The translations under genes were made by a program, and so were the position numbers. A stretch of 64,000 nt of DNA from Verrucomicrobia bacterium S94 (GTDB lineage Bacteria; Verrucomicrobiota; Kiritimatiellia; Kiritimatiellales; Pontiellaceae): the NCBI GenBank assembly GCA_004299845.1, contig CP036201.1:2480001-2544000 (forward strand), written 5' to 3'. Within the stretch, counting starts at the first letter, position 1. Each line of letters opens with the position of its first letter. Below the pieces are notes generated by a model. It searched no databases. It had not been told where the DNA came from and saw nothing but the letters and a program-made list of their open reading frames with translations. This document shows positions 49,829-58,050 of the stretch, in pieces.

Positions 49829-50776
49829 TTAAAGATCGCTCACATAACCGATGATCGTCAGCAGACGGTCAAGTTCATCGTTGTCATGATAATCTATTTC
49901 AAGCGAACCCTTCACTTTCTTTCCGTTTGCCAACGTTTTTGAAGGCGTAATCCGGATGCTTGTTCCCAGATACTGATGCAGCTCATCGGTGAGTGTCTGC
50001 AGATAATCACTCGGCAAATCCGATTTTTCCGCCCGCGGTTTTTTCGGCGGAGAGGTCATTTTCTTAACCAGCTTTTCAAGCGCCCGTACAGACAAACCGT
50101 CTTTGATCGCTTTGCGGGCAAGAACGGACTGATTCTTCTCCGAATCAAGCGAAAGCAGCACCTTTGCATGCCCCACCGAAAGCAGCCCTTCGGCCACATA
50201 TTTCCGAATCGAGTCCGGCAGTTCCAGCAGCCGCAGCGCATTGGCCACCGAGGCCCGCGCCTTCCCCACCTGACGGGCAACCTGATCCTGCGTCATATTA
50301 AATTTTTTCTGCAGCAGCGCATACCCCTCCGCCTCTTCAATCGGATTCAGGTCTTCGCGCTGCAGGTTTTCAATCAGAGCAATTTCCAAGGCTTTTTCAT
50401 CAGAAGCTTCGATCACAATCACCGGCACACGCTTCAACATCGCCGCCTGAGACGCACGCAGCCGTCGTTCACCGGCAATCAGTTCAAATTTGCTTCCCAC
50501 TTCGCGCACCAGCAACGGTTGCAGAACACCGTGCACCTTAATCGACTCTACCAGTTCCGTAAGGGCATCCGCCTCGAATACGCTTCGGGGCTGCCAAGGA
50601 CTGGCCACTATTTTGGCCACCGGGACCTCCCGCACACCGCCGGCATCAGCTTCCGCCGTTTTCTTCGGCACCGCCTTGGCCGATGCTTTTCCAGCCGGCG
50701 TTTTTCTTCCGGTTGTGGAGCCATCCTTAATAAGTACATCGAGCCCTCGCCCGAGCGCTGGTTTTTTCCCCGCCAT
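49829..50776 (-). CDS. parB: chromosome-partitioning protein ParB
   Basis: ParB/Spo0J-type CTP-dependent DNA-sliding clamp, 315 residues. N-terminus GKKPALGRGLDVLI, the CTP-binding ParB motif ELIAGERRLRASQ, and the helix-turn-helix MTQDQVARQVGKARASVANALR are all visible, with a C-terminal dimer domain. ATG 50776 follows GAGAGGAAG; the frame upstream lacks the family start. No parA is present on either side and no canonical parS was noticed, so the usual parAB pair is separated here. Confidence 0.93.
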   Translation of the reverse strand: MAGKKPALGRGLDVLIKDGSTTGRKTPAGKASAKAVPKKTAEADAGGVREVPVAKIVASPWQPRSVFEADALTELVESIKVHGVLQPLLVREVGSKFELIAGERRLRASQAAMLKRVPVIVIEASDEKALEIALIENLQREDLNPIEEAEGYALLQKKFNMTQDQVARQVGKARASVANALRLLELPDSIRKYVAEGLLSVGHAKVLLSLDSEKNQSVLARKAIKDGLSVRALEKLVKKMTSPPKKPRAEKSDLPSDYLQTLTDELHQYLGTSIRITPSKTLANGKKVKGSLEIDYHDNDELDRLLTIIGYVSDL

Positions 50777-50969
50777 AAATCTTCCTCTCACTTGCCTTAA
50801 AGCTTCGAATATTCCCTGCAAAACAGGCAAAAATAAAGGCTAATCGTCGCACAATCGCGCTCACAGCCCAACTACAGAAACCGGCATCCGCCACTTATTT
50901 TCCACTATTTTCTGACGGCGGCTATTCCTTAATCTATACAATACTCCGTCACAACACAGGAAAAGAACT

Positions 50970-51887
50970 ATGACATATTATCAGACCGGAATCGTTGATA
51001 ATCTCCCGGCCCATGGACGCTACCTCACCTTTGAACATCTCCCCGGAACGCCACCGACCGGAGCTCTCCAGCGCCTGCAGACCGTGGCCGACGGCAGTGA
51101 GCTGGTCGTCGGTCTGGGCCGCTCGCTGACCCTCGAGCTGAATGCCGACATTCCAAACCTTGGAACTTTTCCGGCCGATCCGAAGGCGCGTATCGAAGTT
51201 CCCTCCACGCCCGCTGCACTGTGGTGCTGGCTGCGCGGTGCCGAACGTGGCGACCTGATCCACCGAAGCCGCGAACTTAAAAACCAGCTTTCTGAGGCCT
51301 TTGAATGTATCAACACGATTGATGCATTCAAACACGGCTCCGGCCGCGATCTTACCGGCTATGAAGACGGCACGGAAAATCCAGAAGGTCAGGAAGCACT
51401 GGATGCCGCATTGCTGCGGGGAGCCGGTGACGGCCTCGACGGATCAAGCTATGCCGCCGTACAGACCTGGGTGCATAACCTCAACCGATTTAAAGCCCTG
51501 CCTCCAAACAAGCAGGATCACACCATCGGCCGGCGACTGAGCGATAACGAAGAGCTCGCTGATGCTCCGCCATCAGCACACACCAAACGCACCGAGCAGG
51601 AAAGCTTTTCCCCAGAAGCATTTATGATGCGACGCTCCATGCCCTGGGCCGACTCATCAGCCGAAGGACTAAATTTTGTGGCCTTCGGGCGCGATTTCCG
51701 CTCTTTCGAAGTGCAGCTGGCCCGCATGGTCGGTATCGAAGACGGCATCACCGATGCCCTGTTTAATTTTTCGAGGCCGGTGACCGGAAACTATTTCTGG
51801 TGCCCGCCAGTTTTTCAGGGCCGGCTGGATCTCCGCGCCCTGAACCTGCAGCAACCGGACCTTGCCGCACTTCCGAACTTCGGATAA
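50970..51887 (+). CDS. DyP-type haem peroxidase
   Basis: Dye-decolorising peroxidase of 305 residues. The family-defining G-x-x-D-G motif is GYEDGTENP with catalytic Asp133; the distal arginine and haem-ligand regions fall in VAFGRDFRSFEVQLARMVG. No signal peptide is seen, so it is probably cytoplasmic or held in an encapsulin; no encapsulin gene is nearby. ATG 50970 follows CAGGAAAAG. It is divergent from parB. Confidence 0.92.
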   Translation: MTYYQTGIVDNLPAHGRYLTFEHLPGTPPTGALQRLQTVADGSELVVGLGRSLTLELNADIPNLGTFPADPKARIEVPSTPAALWCWLRGAERGDLIHRSRELKNQLSEAFECINTIDAFKHGSGRDLTGYEDGTENPEGQEALDAALLRGAGDGLDGSSYAAVQTWVHNLNRFKALPPNKQDHTIGRRLSDNEELADAPPSAHTKRTEQESFSPEAFMMRRSMPWADSSAEGLNFVAFGRDFRSFEVQLARMVGIEDGITDALFNFSRPVTGNYFWCPPVFQGRLDLRALNLQQPDLAALPNFG

Positions 51888-51920
51888 CGTTCATCCATTA
51901 AAATAACAGAGGAACTACCG

Positions 51921-52379
51921 ATGAAAAAATTCTTACTGCTTGGTGCCGCCCTGCTTACCGCCGGATATGTACTGGCCGACACCAGCCTTTCGGCTTATGG
52001 AACCTATTGGGAAGCGGATTCATCCGGACTCGGTGCCGGGCTTCGCCTGAAAAAAACCATTCTGGGCTTCGGAGCCGTTGAAGCGCGCGGCGGCTATGTG
52101 AACTTCGACAATATTGAAACCGACATGATTCCGCTCGACGCCTCCATCAATGTCCGCCTCCCCTTCATGATTTCGCCGTATGCCGGCGTGGGAGCCGGAT
52201 ATTATTTTCTGGATTCCGATTCCGGCGGCATAGACGATACTTCCGGCGTTTTTGCCCAGATCGGTGTGGAAGCCACATTGATCTGGTTTGGTGCTCTTGC
52301 GGAAATCCGGTATTATGACCTCAACGAAAATTATTTTGACGGCCCGACCTACAATGTCGGCCTCTTGCTGAAATGGTAA
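51921..52379 (+). CDS. small outer-membrane beta-barrel-like protein
   Basis: Protein of 152 residues with a signal peptide (MKKFLLLGAALLTAGYVLA). The mature part alternates hydrophobic and polar residues in about eight strands with aromatic ends (SAYGTYWEAD, GGYVNFDNIET, MISPYAGVGAGYYFL, LAEIRYYDLNENYF) and finishes with tryptophan (GLLLKW), as expected for a small barrel. No named family recognised. It is 33 bases after the DyP gene and 7 bases before a glutaredoxin gene, so the three may be co-transcribed. Confidence 0.75.
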   Translation: MKKFLLLGAALLTAGYVLADTSLSAYGTYWEADSSGLGAGLRLKKTILGFGAVEARGGYVNFDNIETDMIPLDASINVRLPFMISPYAGVGAGYYFLDSDSGGIDDTSGVFAQIGVEATLIWFGALAEIRYYDLNENYFDGPTYNVGLLLKW

Positions 52380-52386
52380 AAAGTTT

Positions 52387-52674
52387 ATGAATGTTGATAT
52401 ATACTACGCCAAAGTCTGCGGTCTGTGTACCGAAGCCATCCATTTCCTGCATAAACGCGGGATCACCTTCACCGCCTATGCCGTCGAATACGACGCTGCA
52501 GCCGATCAATTTGTCGATTCAGAAAATACCCGGGAGATGTACCGGCGCTGCGGCGGCCCGGTCGATATTGTGCCGCAGATCTTCATCGGTGACCGCCATT
52601 TTGCCGGCTGGCGTCAACTCGAACCGCTGATTCAATCCGGCGAAATCGACCGTATTCTACCCGAAGGTGGATAG
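52387..52674 (+). CDS. glutaredoxin-like thiol oxidoreductase
   Basis: Protein of 95 residues with a thioredoxin fold. The redox motif is CGLC (residues 11-14), an uncommon version of the CPYC motif of classical glutaredoxins; the cis-proline is in VPQIFIGD and the glutathione-site region is GWRQLEPLI. It follows the beta-barrel gene by 7 bases. The 3' end overlaps the convergent macrodomain gene by 18 bases. Confidence 0.88.
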   Translation: MNVDIYYAKVCGLCTEAIHFLHKRGITFTAYAVEYDAAADQFVDSENTREMYRRCGGPVDIVPQIFIGDRHFAGWRQLEPLIQSGEIDRILPEGG

Positions 52675-53163
52675 AATCCGCTGATACAGCTCGAAATCTT
52701 CATCGGAAAAGCAGACGCAGAAAACCTGTTTCACGCGACTGCCCTCGCCCAGCGCCCGAAAAATTTCGCACAACGCGATTCCGCAGGCACGCTCGAACGG
52801 AAAATTATAAACACCGGTGCTGATGCATGGAAAGGCCAGCGAATCAATGCGATGTTCCTCTGCCAATCTGAAACAGGCCCGATAGCAGGAAGCCAGTAGT
52901 TCATCCTCGCCCTGATCCCCGCCATGCCAGACCGGCCCGACCGCATGAATAACGAAACGTGCAGGAAGATCATAGCCCTCGGTCAGTTTTGCTGACCCGG
53001 TCGGACAGCCGCCGACCATGGCGCATTCGGCTTTCAACCGGGGACCGGCTGCACGATGAATCGCTCCGTCAACTCCGCCGCCGCCCAGCAGCGTCGGATT
53101 AGCCGCATTCACAATAGCATCTACCCTTAATGTAGTGATATCGCCTTTGATGATCTCTACCAT
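52657..53163 (-). CDS. macrodomain O-acetyl-ADP-ribose deacetylase
   Basis: Single macrodomain of 168 residues (YmdB type) that removes acetyl or ADP-ribosyl groups. The ADP-ribose site is evident: GDITTLRVDAIVNAANPTLL, GGGGVDGAIHRAAG with the catalytic aspartate, CPTGSAKLTEGYDLP and SLAFPCISTGVYNFP. Probably monocistronic and convergent with the glutaredoxin gene. About 180 bases upstream (53164-53342) hold no gene. Confidence 0.93.
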   Translation of the reverse strand: MVEIIKGDITTLRVDAIVNAANPTLLGGGGVDGAIHRAAGPRLKAECAMVGGCPTGSAKLTEGYDLPARFVIHAVGPVWHGGDQGEDELLASCYRACFRLAEEHRIDSLAFPCISTGVYNFPFERACGIALCEIFRALGEGSRVKQVFCVCFSDEDFELYQRILSTFG

Positions 53164-53342
53164 GACGGTTGCATAGTGCTTTACACCGCAGTGGTTTTCA
53201 AACGGAAAATATCAGGGTATGCATGGCTAACCCCTCAGCGGCAACGTTAGCCCTTACAGCCCCCGGCAACGGAAGGATTCCGAACTCTGGAAAATGCGTT
53301 CTGAAGATCAACAGAAGAATGGGACCGGCTGATACGACACCG

Positions 53343-53678
53343 TTAGCTGAATGTGGATCCGTTCCAGCCCCAGTGATCCCGCTCAAGCGACTCAAAATTG
53401 ATATAAATCCGTTCCGGCGGAATATCGAGTTTCATATGGAGCAGCTCACACAGATTTTCACTGATTGACCGGTTCACAGCGGCGTTCAGTCCACCCAGAC
53501 TTTTAACCTCTGCAAAGGCGGCATCGCCCTCGATCCCGGCCATCATAATCGTTGCTTTTTCAGCAACCACCATGACGTATTGCTCCGGCTTTCCGATGCC
53601 TCCGGCGATAAGACCGGACAGTTCGGGAAGAAGTTCAGCAGGAATTTCCTTTGTACATTTCAGATTAAGCATCGGCAT
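53343..53678 (-). CDS. MIF/tautomerase-family protein
   Basis: Protein of 111 residues homologous to macrophage migration inhibitory factor and its bacterial tautomerase relatives. The catalytic N-terminal proline follows the start Met (MPMLNLKC); SISENLCELLHMKLDIPPER and the end HWGWNGSTF match the MIF fold. These enzymes tautomerise phenylpyruvate-like compounds; the natural substrate in bacteria is uncertain. It follows the lipoprotein gene by 10 bases. Confidence 0.9.
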   Translation of the reverse strand: MPMLNLKCTKEIPAELLPELSGLIAGGIGKPEQYVMVVAEKATIMMAGIEGDAAFAEVKSLGGLNAAVNRSISENLCELLHMKLDIPPERIYINFESLERDHWGWNGSTFS

Positions 53679-53688
53679 ATTCGCCTCC

Positions 53689-54444
53689 TTATTTCAACGC
53701 GGAAGGAATCTCAATGGTATAGCCGGAAACCGTATGTCTTCGCAGAATCTTCAGATGAGGCTCAATAATCTCAAGCGCCGTATCACGCTGCACACTACCG
53801 AGCGTTTCCAGCCAGGCATCAATATCAATGCAAAGCCATTCCGGACTCCGGGGATTCGGTTTGGTAAAACGGATCATTTTCGGATACGCCTCGGGACAGG
53901 CCGCTTTCAGATCACGCATCATCCGATAGGACCGGGCGTAAGGATTTTTTTTTGAACGATTGAAGTGCCGCCCCCAATCGCCCCAGAGTTTGTTTTTCTC
54001 GGTGCAGATTTCTTCGGAGAAAACCGTGGCAAACCCTTCCATATACCAGTCCTTGATACGGGCATTCATCAAATGCCCGCACTCATGCGTCAGCAACGGA
54101 TAGAAATTCTTTTTTCCCGCATCGACACCGATATAAACCACAAAAACACCATTGGACGGATCAATGCACTGGGTCAGCGAAAAATCCTCAGCAATGCGGT
54201 AGCGACGCGCTGTTTCGTCCTTCCTGGAACGCCGGAAAATCACCTCATTCACCGGCACATCGGGGTTTCCGTACTCCTCAGTCAATTCGTCCAGACACCG
54301 GAAAAAGAAGGCTTCGGCCTCAGGCTCACCGAGAGGCTGATAGGCGGCGTGAATCGGGCCTTCCGGAAGTCCATTGATCACGGTGCTGCAACTGCACATT
54401 AACACAGAGACCATCAACGCCGCAGTGACCGGTAGCCAGCGCAT
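53689..54444 (-). CDS. lipoprotein with gluzincin-like metallopeptidase motif
   Basis: Protein of 251 residues with a lipoprotein signal (LMVSVLMCSC lipobox region). The centre carries HECGH (residue about 116) and, 14-20 residues later, WYMEGFATVFSEE, the arrangement of an HExxH zinc site with a downstream glutamate, as in the peptidase MA clan. No exact family is recognised and activity is unproven. It sits between gmhA and the MIF gene, all on the minus strand with gaps of 5-10 bases. Confidence 0.7.
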   Translation of the reverse strand: MRWLPVTAALMVSVLMCSCSTVINGLPEGPIHAAYQPLGEPEAEAFFFRCLDELTEEYGNPDVPVNEVIFRRSRKDETARRYRIAEDFSLTQCIDPSNGVFVVYIGVDAGKKNFYPLLTHECGHLMNARIKDWYMEGFATVFSEEICTEKNKLWGDWGRHFNRSKKNPYARSYRMMRDLKAACPEAYPKMIRFTKPNPRSPEWLCIDIDAWLETLGSVQRDTALEIIEPHLKILRRHTVSGYTIEIPSALK

Positions 54445-54449
54445 AGAAA

Positions 54450-55016
54450 TCAGCCTTCCATAAGCTCTTCAAGGCGCTCACAGATCAGGTGCATCATAAG
54501 TTCATGTCCTTCCTGAATACGCGGGGTATGCGATGAGCAGGAAACCACCAGTGCATAATCGGAAAGAGGAAGTATTTTCCCGCCGCTTCCTCCAAGAAAA
54601 GCGACGGTTTTAATCCCCAGCTCTTTCGCCGCTTCAAATGCTTTCAGTACATTCCCCGAATTTCCGGAAGTTGAAAAGCCCACCAGAATATCACCGGAAC
54701 GCCCCAGCCCTTCCACCTGTTTAGAGAAAATCTCTTCATAGGAAAAATCGTTGCTGATTGAAGTCAATACAGACGCATCGGTGTTGAGTGCAAGACCGGC
54801 ATAGGGCTTCCGGTTCATCAGAAACCGGTTTACCAGTTCCCCGGCAAAATGCTGGGCATCGGCAGAGCTTCCGCCATTCCCGCAGGCCATCACTTTTCCG
54901 CCGGCTTTAAGACAGTCTGCCATCAAAACCGCAATTTGCTCCACAGCGGGAATCAGCTCCTGAAAAACCTGATCCGACACAGCGCGGGACTCCGCCTTAA
55001 TTCCTGCAATATCCAT
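54450..55016 (-). CDS. gmhA: sedoheptulose-7-phosphate isomerase
   Basis: SIS-domain enzyme of 188 residues starting ADP-heptose synthesis for LPS core. Motifs: VMACGNGGSSADAQHFAGEL, LTSISNDFSYEEIFSKQ, GFSTSGNSGNVLKAFEAA and the C-terminal EGHELMMHLICERLEE. ATG 55016 follows AGAGGATA; the upstream frame overlaps the amaP-like gene. It fits with lpxD as evidence of an LPS-bearing outer membrane. Confidence 0.93.
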   Translation of the reverse strand: MDIAGIKAESRAVSDQVFQELIPAVEQIAVLMADCLKAGGKVMACGNGGSSADAQHFAGELVNRFLMNRKPYAGLALNTDASVLTSISNDFSYEEIFSKQVEGLGRSGDILVGFSTSGNSGNVLKAFEAAKELGIKTVAFLGGSGGKILPLSDYALVVSCSSHTPRIQEGHELMMHLICERLEELMEG

Positions 55017-55026
55017 AACATATCCT

Positions 55027-55572
55027 CTATTCCTCAACCAGCGGCGCATCGGCGGTTTTACGAGTTGATTCTCCGACAATTTCAGCAATCTTGACGGTTA
55101 TATTCCCAATTCCCTCAATACCCAGCGATTCGCGCACACGCTCACGGACCCGTTGCTGCAATTTCTGAGTCAATTCGGGAATCTTCGTGTCGGACACCAC
55201 TTTGATACTGATGACAATATCGACACTTCCTTTGTTATGTACCAACCGACTATCAATACTTTTTACGGAATCAAATTCCTTGCCTACACGTTCGATAAAG
55301 TCCCGGATGGCCTTTGTGCTGATTCCGACGTTGCCGTCATCGGACTGGAAATCAATAAACTTTTCCTTTTTTCCGACAAAACGGGCAGCCCGGCTGAGAA
55401 TAACAGCAGCAATCATTACACTGCCGAGAACCAGGCTGCCAAGCGGGGTCGACAGCACTTTACTTATACGTACACCCAGCTCGCGATTGAAGGTATTGCC
55501 GTATACCAGCGCACCACCGAGAATCAGCAGCACGGCATTAGTAATGATACTGCCCATTCCGGTTCGTTTCAT
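55027..55572 (-). CDS. AmaP-like membrane protein of the Asp23 system
   Basis: Protein of 181 residues with two N-terminal membrane helices (IITNAVLLILGGALVYG and GSLVLGSVMIAAVILS) and a cytoplasmic Asp23-like domain, as in AmaP, the membrane anchor for Asp23/Gls24 proteins. ATG 55572 follows GAGGAATAAAG and lies 5 bases past the stop of the asp23-like gene, so anchor and partner are co-expressed. Confidence 0.8.
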   Translation of the reverse strand: MKRTGMGSIITNAVLLILGGALVYGNTFNRELGVRISKVLSTPLGSLVLGSVMIAAVILSRAARFVGKKEKFIDFQSDDGNVGISTKAIRDFIERVGKEFDSVKSIDSRLVHNKGSVDIVISIKVVSDTKIPELTQKLQQRVRERVRESLGIEGIGNITVKIAEIVGESTRKTADAPLVEE

Positions 55573-55576
55573 CACT

Positions 55577-56005
55577 TTATTCCTCAATCGCCCGTTTATC
55601 GCCCTGATTGTTGCGAATCCCCTGAACGACGACATTCACAGCATAAACCTGTTTCCCGGTCATATCCTCAATGGTCTTTTTAACCGCCGCCTGCAGCTGC
55701 AGGCAGATCTCGGGAATGTTAACTCCAAACTCAAGAACCACCGTCAGATTAACCGTCAGAAGATCCTGCTCCTCTTCAACACGAATCCCCTTATCCTTGG
55801 CTTTTTTCCCAATGATTCCGGCAATGCCGTCCGCGAGCGAACCCTGCAGTTCAACCACACCGGGAACCTCTTTGGCCGTCTCGTGCGCAATAATAGCAAA
55901 AACGTTAGGATTGATACTGATCTGTCCATATTCGGAACCCGAAGTTTCCGGTGATACAGTCAGATCCTGCGTATCCAGTACAGCATTCCCTGCGGTGTTC
56001 TCCAT
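55577..56005 (-). CDS. Asp23/Gls24 family envelope stress protein
   Basis: Protein of 142 residues. The Asp23 domain spans about 22-130: YGQISINPNVFAIIAHETAK, EVPGVVELQGSLADGIAGII, and a strand-helix VNLTVVLEFGVNIPEICLQLQ. In Gram-positive bacteria such proteins lie under the membrane and respond to envelope stress; their role in this lineage is unknown, but the location next to accB-accC is common in several phyla. It is 21 bases after accC. Confidence 0.9.
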   Translation of the reverse strand: MENTAGNAVLDTQDLTVSPETSGSEYGQISINPNVFAIIAHETAKEVPGVVELQGSLADGIAGIIGKKAKDKGIRVEEEQDLLTVNLTVVLEFGVNIPEICLQLQAAVKKTIEDMTGKQVYAVNVVVQGIRNNQGDKRAIEE

Positions 56006-56026
56006 AGTCTGCGTCCCCTCCTTATT

Positions 56027-57388
56027 CTATCCGTTCAGAAATACCTCATGCATGAATTTTTCAAGATAGGCCGTGTTGTAGCTCCCGTCAATAAAGGCCT
56101 TATCCGTCATCAGTGCCTCACCCAGCGGAACCGAAGTATGGGGCCCGCTGATGGTGAACTCTTCGAGAGCGCGGCGCATACGCATAATCGCTTCTTCACG
56201 ATCTTTACCTCGAACAATGATTTTCGCGATCATACTGTCGTAATACGGTGAAATATTATACCCGGAATAGACATGAGAATCGATTCGAATGCCGGGTCCG
56301 CCCGGAAAATGAACCGCTTCGACAGGCCCCGGTGCCGGTGTAAAGTTGTTGTATGGATCTTCCGCATTGACCCGGTATTCAATCGCGTGGCCGGTAATCT
56401 TCACATCGTCCTGGGTGAACGACAGTTTTTCCCCGGCAGCAACCCGAATCTGTTCTTTCATGAGATCAATGCCGGAAACCTCTTCAGAAACCGTATGCTC
56501 CACCTGAATCCGGGTGTTCATTTCCATGAAGTAGAATTTTTTCTCAATTTCGTCATAGAGAAATTCCAGCGTTCCCGCACTGTTATATCCAACAGCCTTA
56601 CCGGCTTTAACCGCTGCATCGCCGAGCGCTTTACGCTCTTCATCTGTGAGCGTCGGACACGGAGCCTCTTCAACCAGTTTCTGATGCCGCCGCTGAATCG
56701 AGCAGTCACGCTCTCCCACATGGCAGACATTTCCATGCTTGTCGCCGATAATCTGCACTTCAACATGCCGGGCTGACTCTATATATTTTTCCATGAACAG
56801 ATCCGGGTTCCCGAATGATGCCTCACCCTCGGCGGAAGCCGCCATAAACCCCTGAACCAGAGAAACATCGTTGCGCGCAACACGCATCCCTTTGCCGCCA
56901 CCACCGGCCACTGCTTTGAGCAGCACCGGATAACCCATTTTCTTAGCCAGTGCCAGTGCATCATCGGGCGTCTTCAGCACTCCGTCGGAACCCGGAGTGA
57001 TCGGCACACCGGCCGCTTTCATGGTATCGCGCGCAATGGCTTTATCACCCATCTGATTGATGCATTCTGCGGAAGGGCCGATAAATGTGATATTGCAGTT
57101 GGCACAGATTTCAGCAAAATGAGCGTTTTCCGCCAGAAAACCATACCCGGGATGAATGGCATCCACATCTGCCACTTCTGCCGCACTGATGATATTGGTG
57201 ATTTTCAGATAGCTGTCGGTCGCCGCTGCAGGTCCGATACAGACAGCTTCATCAGCCATCTGAACATGCAGCGAATCAGCATCTGCCTCGGAATAAACCG
57301 CAACGGATTGAATGCCCAGTTCCTTGCACGCACGGATGATGCGCAGGGCAATTTCGCCGCGGTTGGCAATGAGTACCTTCTTAAACAT
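56027..57388 (-). CDS. accC: acetyl-CoA carboxylase, biotin carboxylase subunit
   Basis: ATP-grasp enzyme of 453 residues that carboxylates the biotin on AccB, the first step to malonyl-CoA. Motifs: KVLIANRGEIALRI, HPGYGFLAEN, KAVAGGGGKGMRVA (ATP grip), ERDCSIQRRHQKLVEEAP and MNTRIQVEHTVSE with catalytic residues. ATG 57388 with AAAGGGG at good spacing is preferred to TTG 57394. Followed by asp23- and amaP-like genes. Confidence 0.97.
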   Translation of the reverse strand: MFKKVLIANRGEIALRIIRACKELGIQSVAVYSEADADSLHVQMADEAVCIGPAAATDSYLKITNIISAAEVADVDAIHPGYGFLAENAHFAEICANCNITFIGPSAECINQMGDKAIARDTMKAAGVPITPGSDGVLKTPDDALALAKKMGYPVLLKAVAGGGGKGMRVARNDVSLVQGFMAASAEGEASFGNPDLFMEKYIESARHVEVQIIGDKHGNVCHVGERDCSIQRRHQKLVEEAPCPTLTDEERKALGDAAVKAGKAVGYNSAGTLEFLYDEIEKKFYFMEMNTRIQVEHTVSEEVSGIDLMKEQIRVAAGEKLSFTQDDVKITGHAIEYRVNAEDPYNNFTPAPGPVEAVHFPGGPGIRIDSHVYSGYNISPYYDSMIAKIIVRGKDREEAIMRMRRALEEFTISGPHTSVPLGEALMTDKAFIDGSYNTAYLEKFMHEVFLNG

Positions 57389-57400
57389 CGGCAACCCCTT

Positions 57401-57862
57401 TTATTTCGGTTCTACGAGGAAGAGCGGCTGGCCATACTGTACCGGCGAAGCGTCATCAACAAGGACCTTCCGAATGATCCCCTTCACTTCGGCTTTGATT
57501 TCGTTCATCACCTTCATAGCCTCAACAATACAGACGACCGTATCTTCCGTCACTTCCATGCCGACATCTGCAAAGTTATCCGCATCCGGCGCCGGTTTGC
57601 GATAAAACGTTCCGACAATCGGAGAAGGAATCTCAACCAGTCCTTCATTTTCATCTACAGCAGGAGCTGCCTCAGCCGGCGCAACAGCGGCAGCCGCAAC
57701 AGGAGCGGTTCCAACAGGAGCTGCCGGAGGAGCGGCATAGACCACCGTCTCTTCACCGCCACGCTTCATCGCCAGTTCAAAATCGTTGTCCTTCATTGAG
57801 AACTCGGTCAGCTCGTTCGCTTTCATCAACTCAACGATGCGCTTAATATCCTTGATTTCCAT
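57401..57862 (-). CDS. accB: acetyl-CoA carboxylase, biotin carboxyl carrier protein
   Basis: Biotin carrier of 153 residues. The biotinyl lysine is in EAMKVMNEIKAE; the N-terminal helix region (IKRIVELMKANELTEFSMKD) is joined to the C-terminal biotinyl domain by an Ala/Pro-rich linker (about 50-75). It is 12 bases upstream of accC in one operon. ATG 57862 follows AGGAGAGG. A perfect 16-base inverted repeat at 57916-57931 lies in its promoter region. Confidence 0.97.
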   Translation of the reverse strand: MEIKDIKRIVELMKANELTEFSMKDNDFELAMKRGGEETVVYAAPPAAPVGTAPVAAAAVAPAEAAPAVDENEGLVEIPSPIVGTFYRKPAPDADNFADVGMEVTEDTVVCIVEAMKVMNEIKAEVKGIIRKVLVDDASPVQYGQPLFLVEPK

Positions 57863-57915
57863 AGTCAGCCTCTCCTGTTAGAAAATAGTTCAATCTCTGC
57901 CGACTAAACTAAATT

Positions 57916-57931
57916 TGGGCACTAATGCCCA
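57916..57931. promoter_or_regulatory. inverted repeat in the accB divergent promoter region
   Basis: TGGGCA-CTAA-TGCCCA, a perfect 6-bp inverted repeat, 54 bases from the accB start and 120 bases from the divergent Tat-isomerase gene. Its position fits an operator. Confidence 0.45.
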
Positions 57932-58050
57932 GCCCTAATCGAAAACTAGTGAACGTATAAAATAGCCATGGGGAAATGTCCATTTTCACGATCAATTCAC
58001 GTCTTTTTAAACACGACAAGGGATTTCAGAATCCCGGGAGAGCTGTACAC

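Noticed and set aside
53169-53468. 99-codon plus-strand frame between macrodomain and MIF genes
   Set aside because: No ribosome site, no domain, and its 3' half is antisense to the MIF gene.
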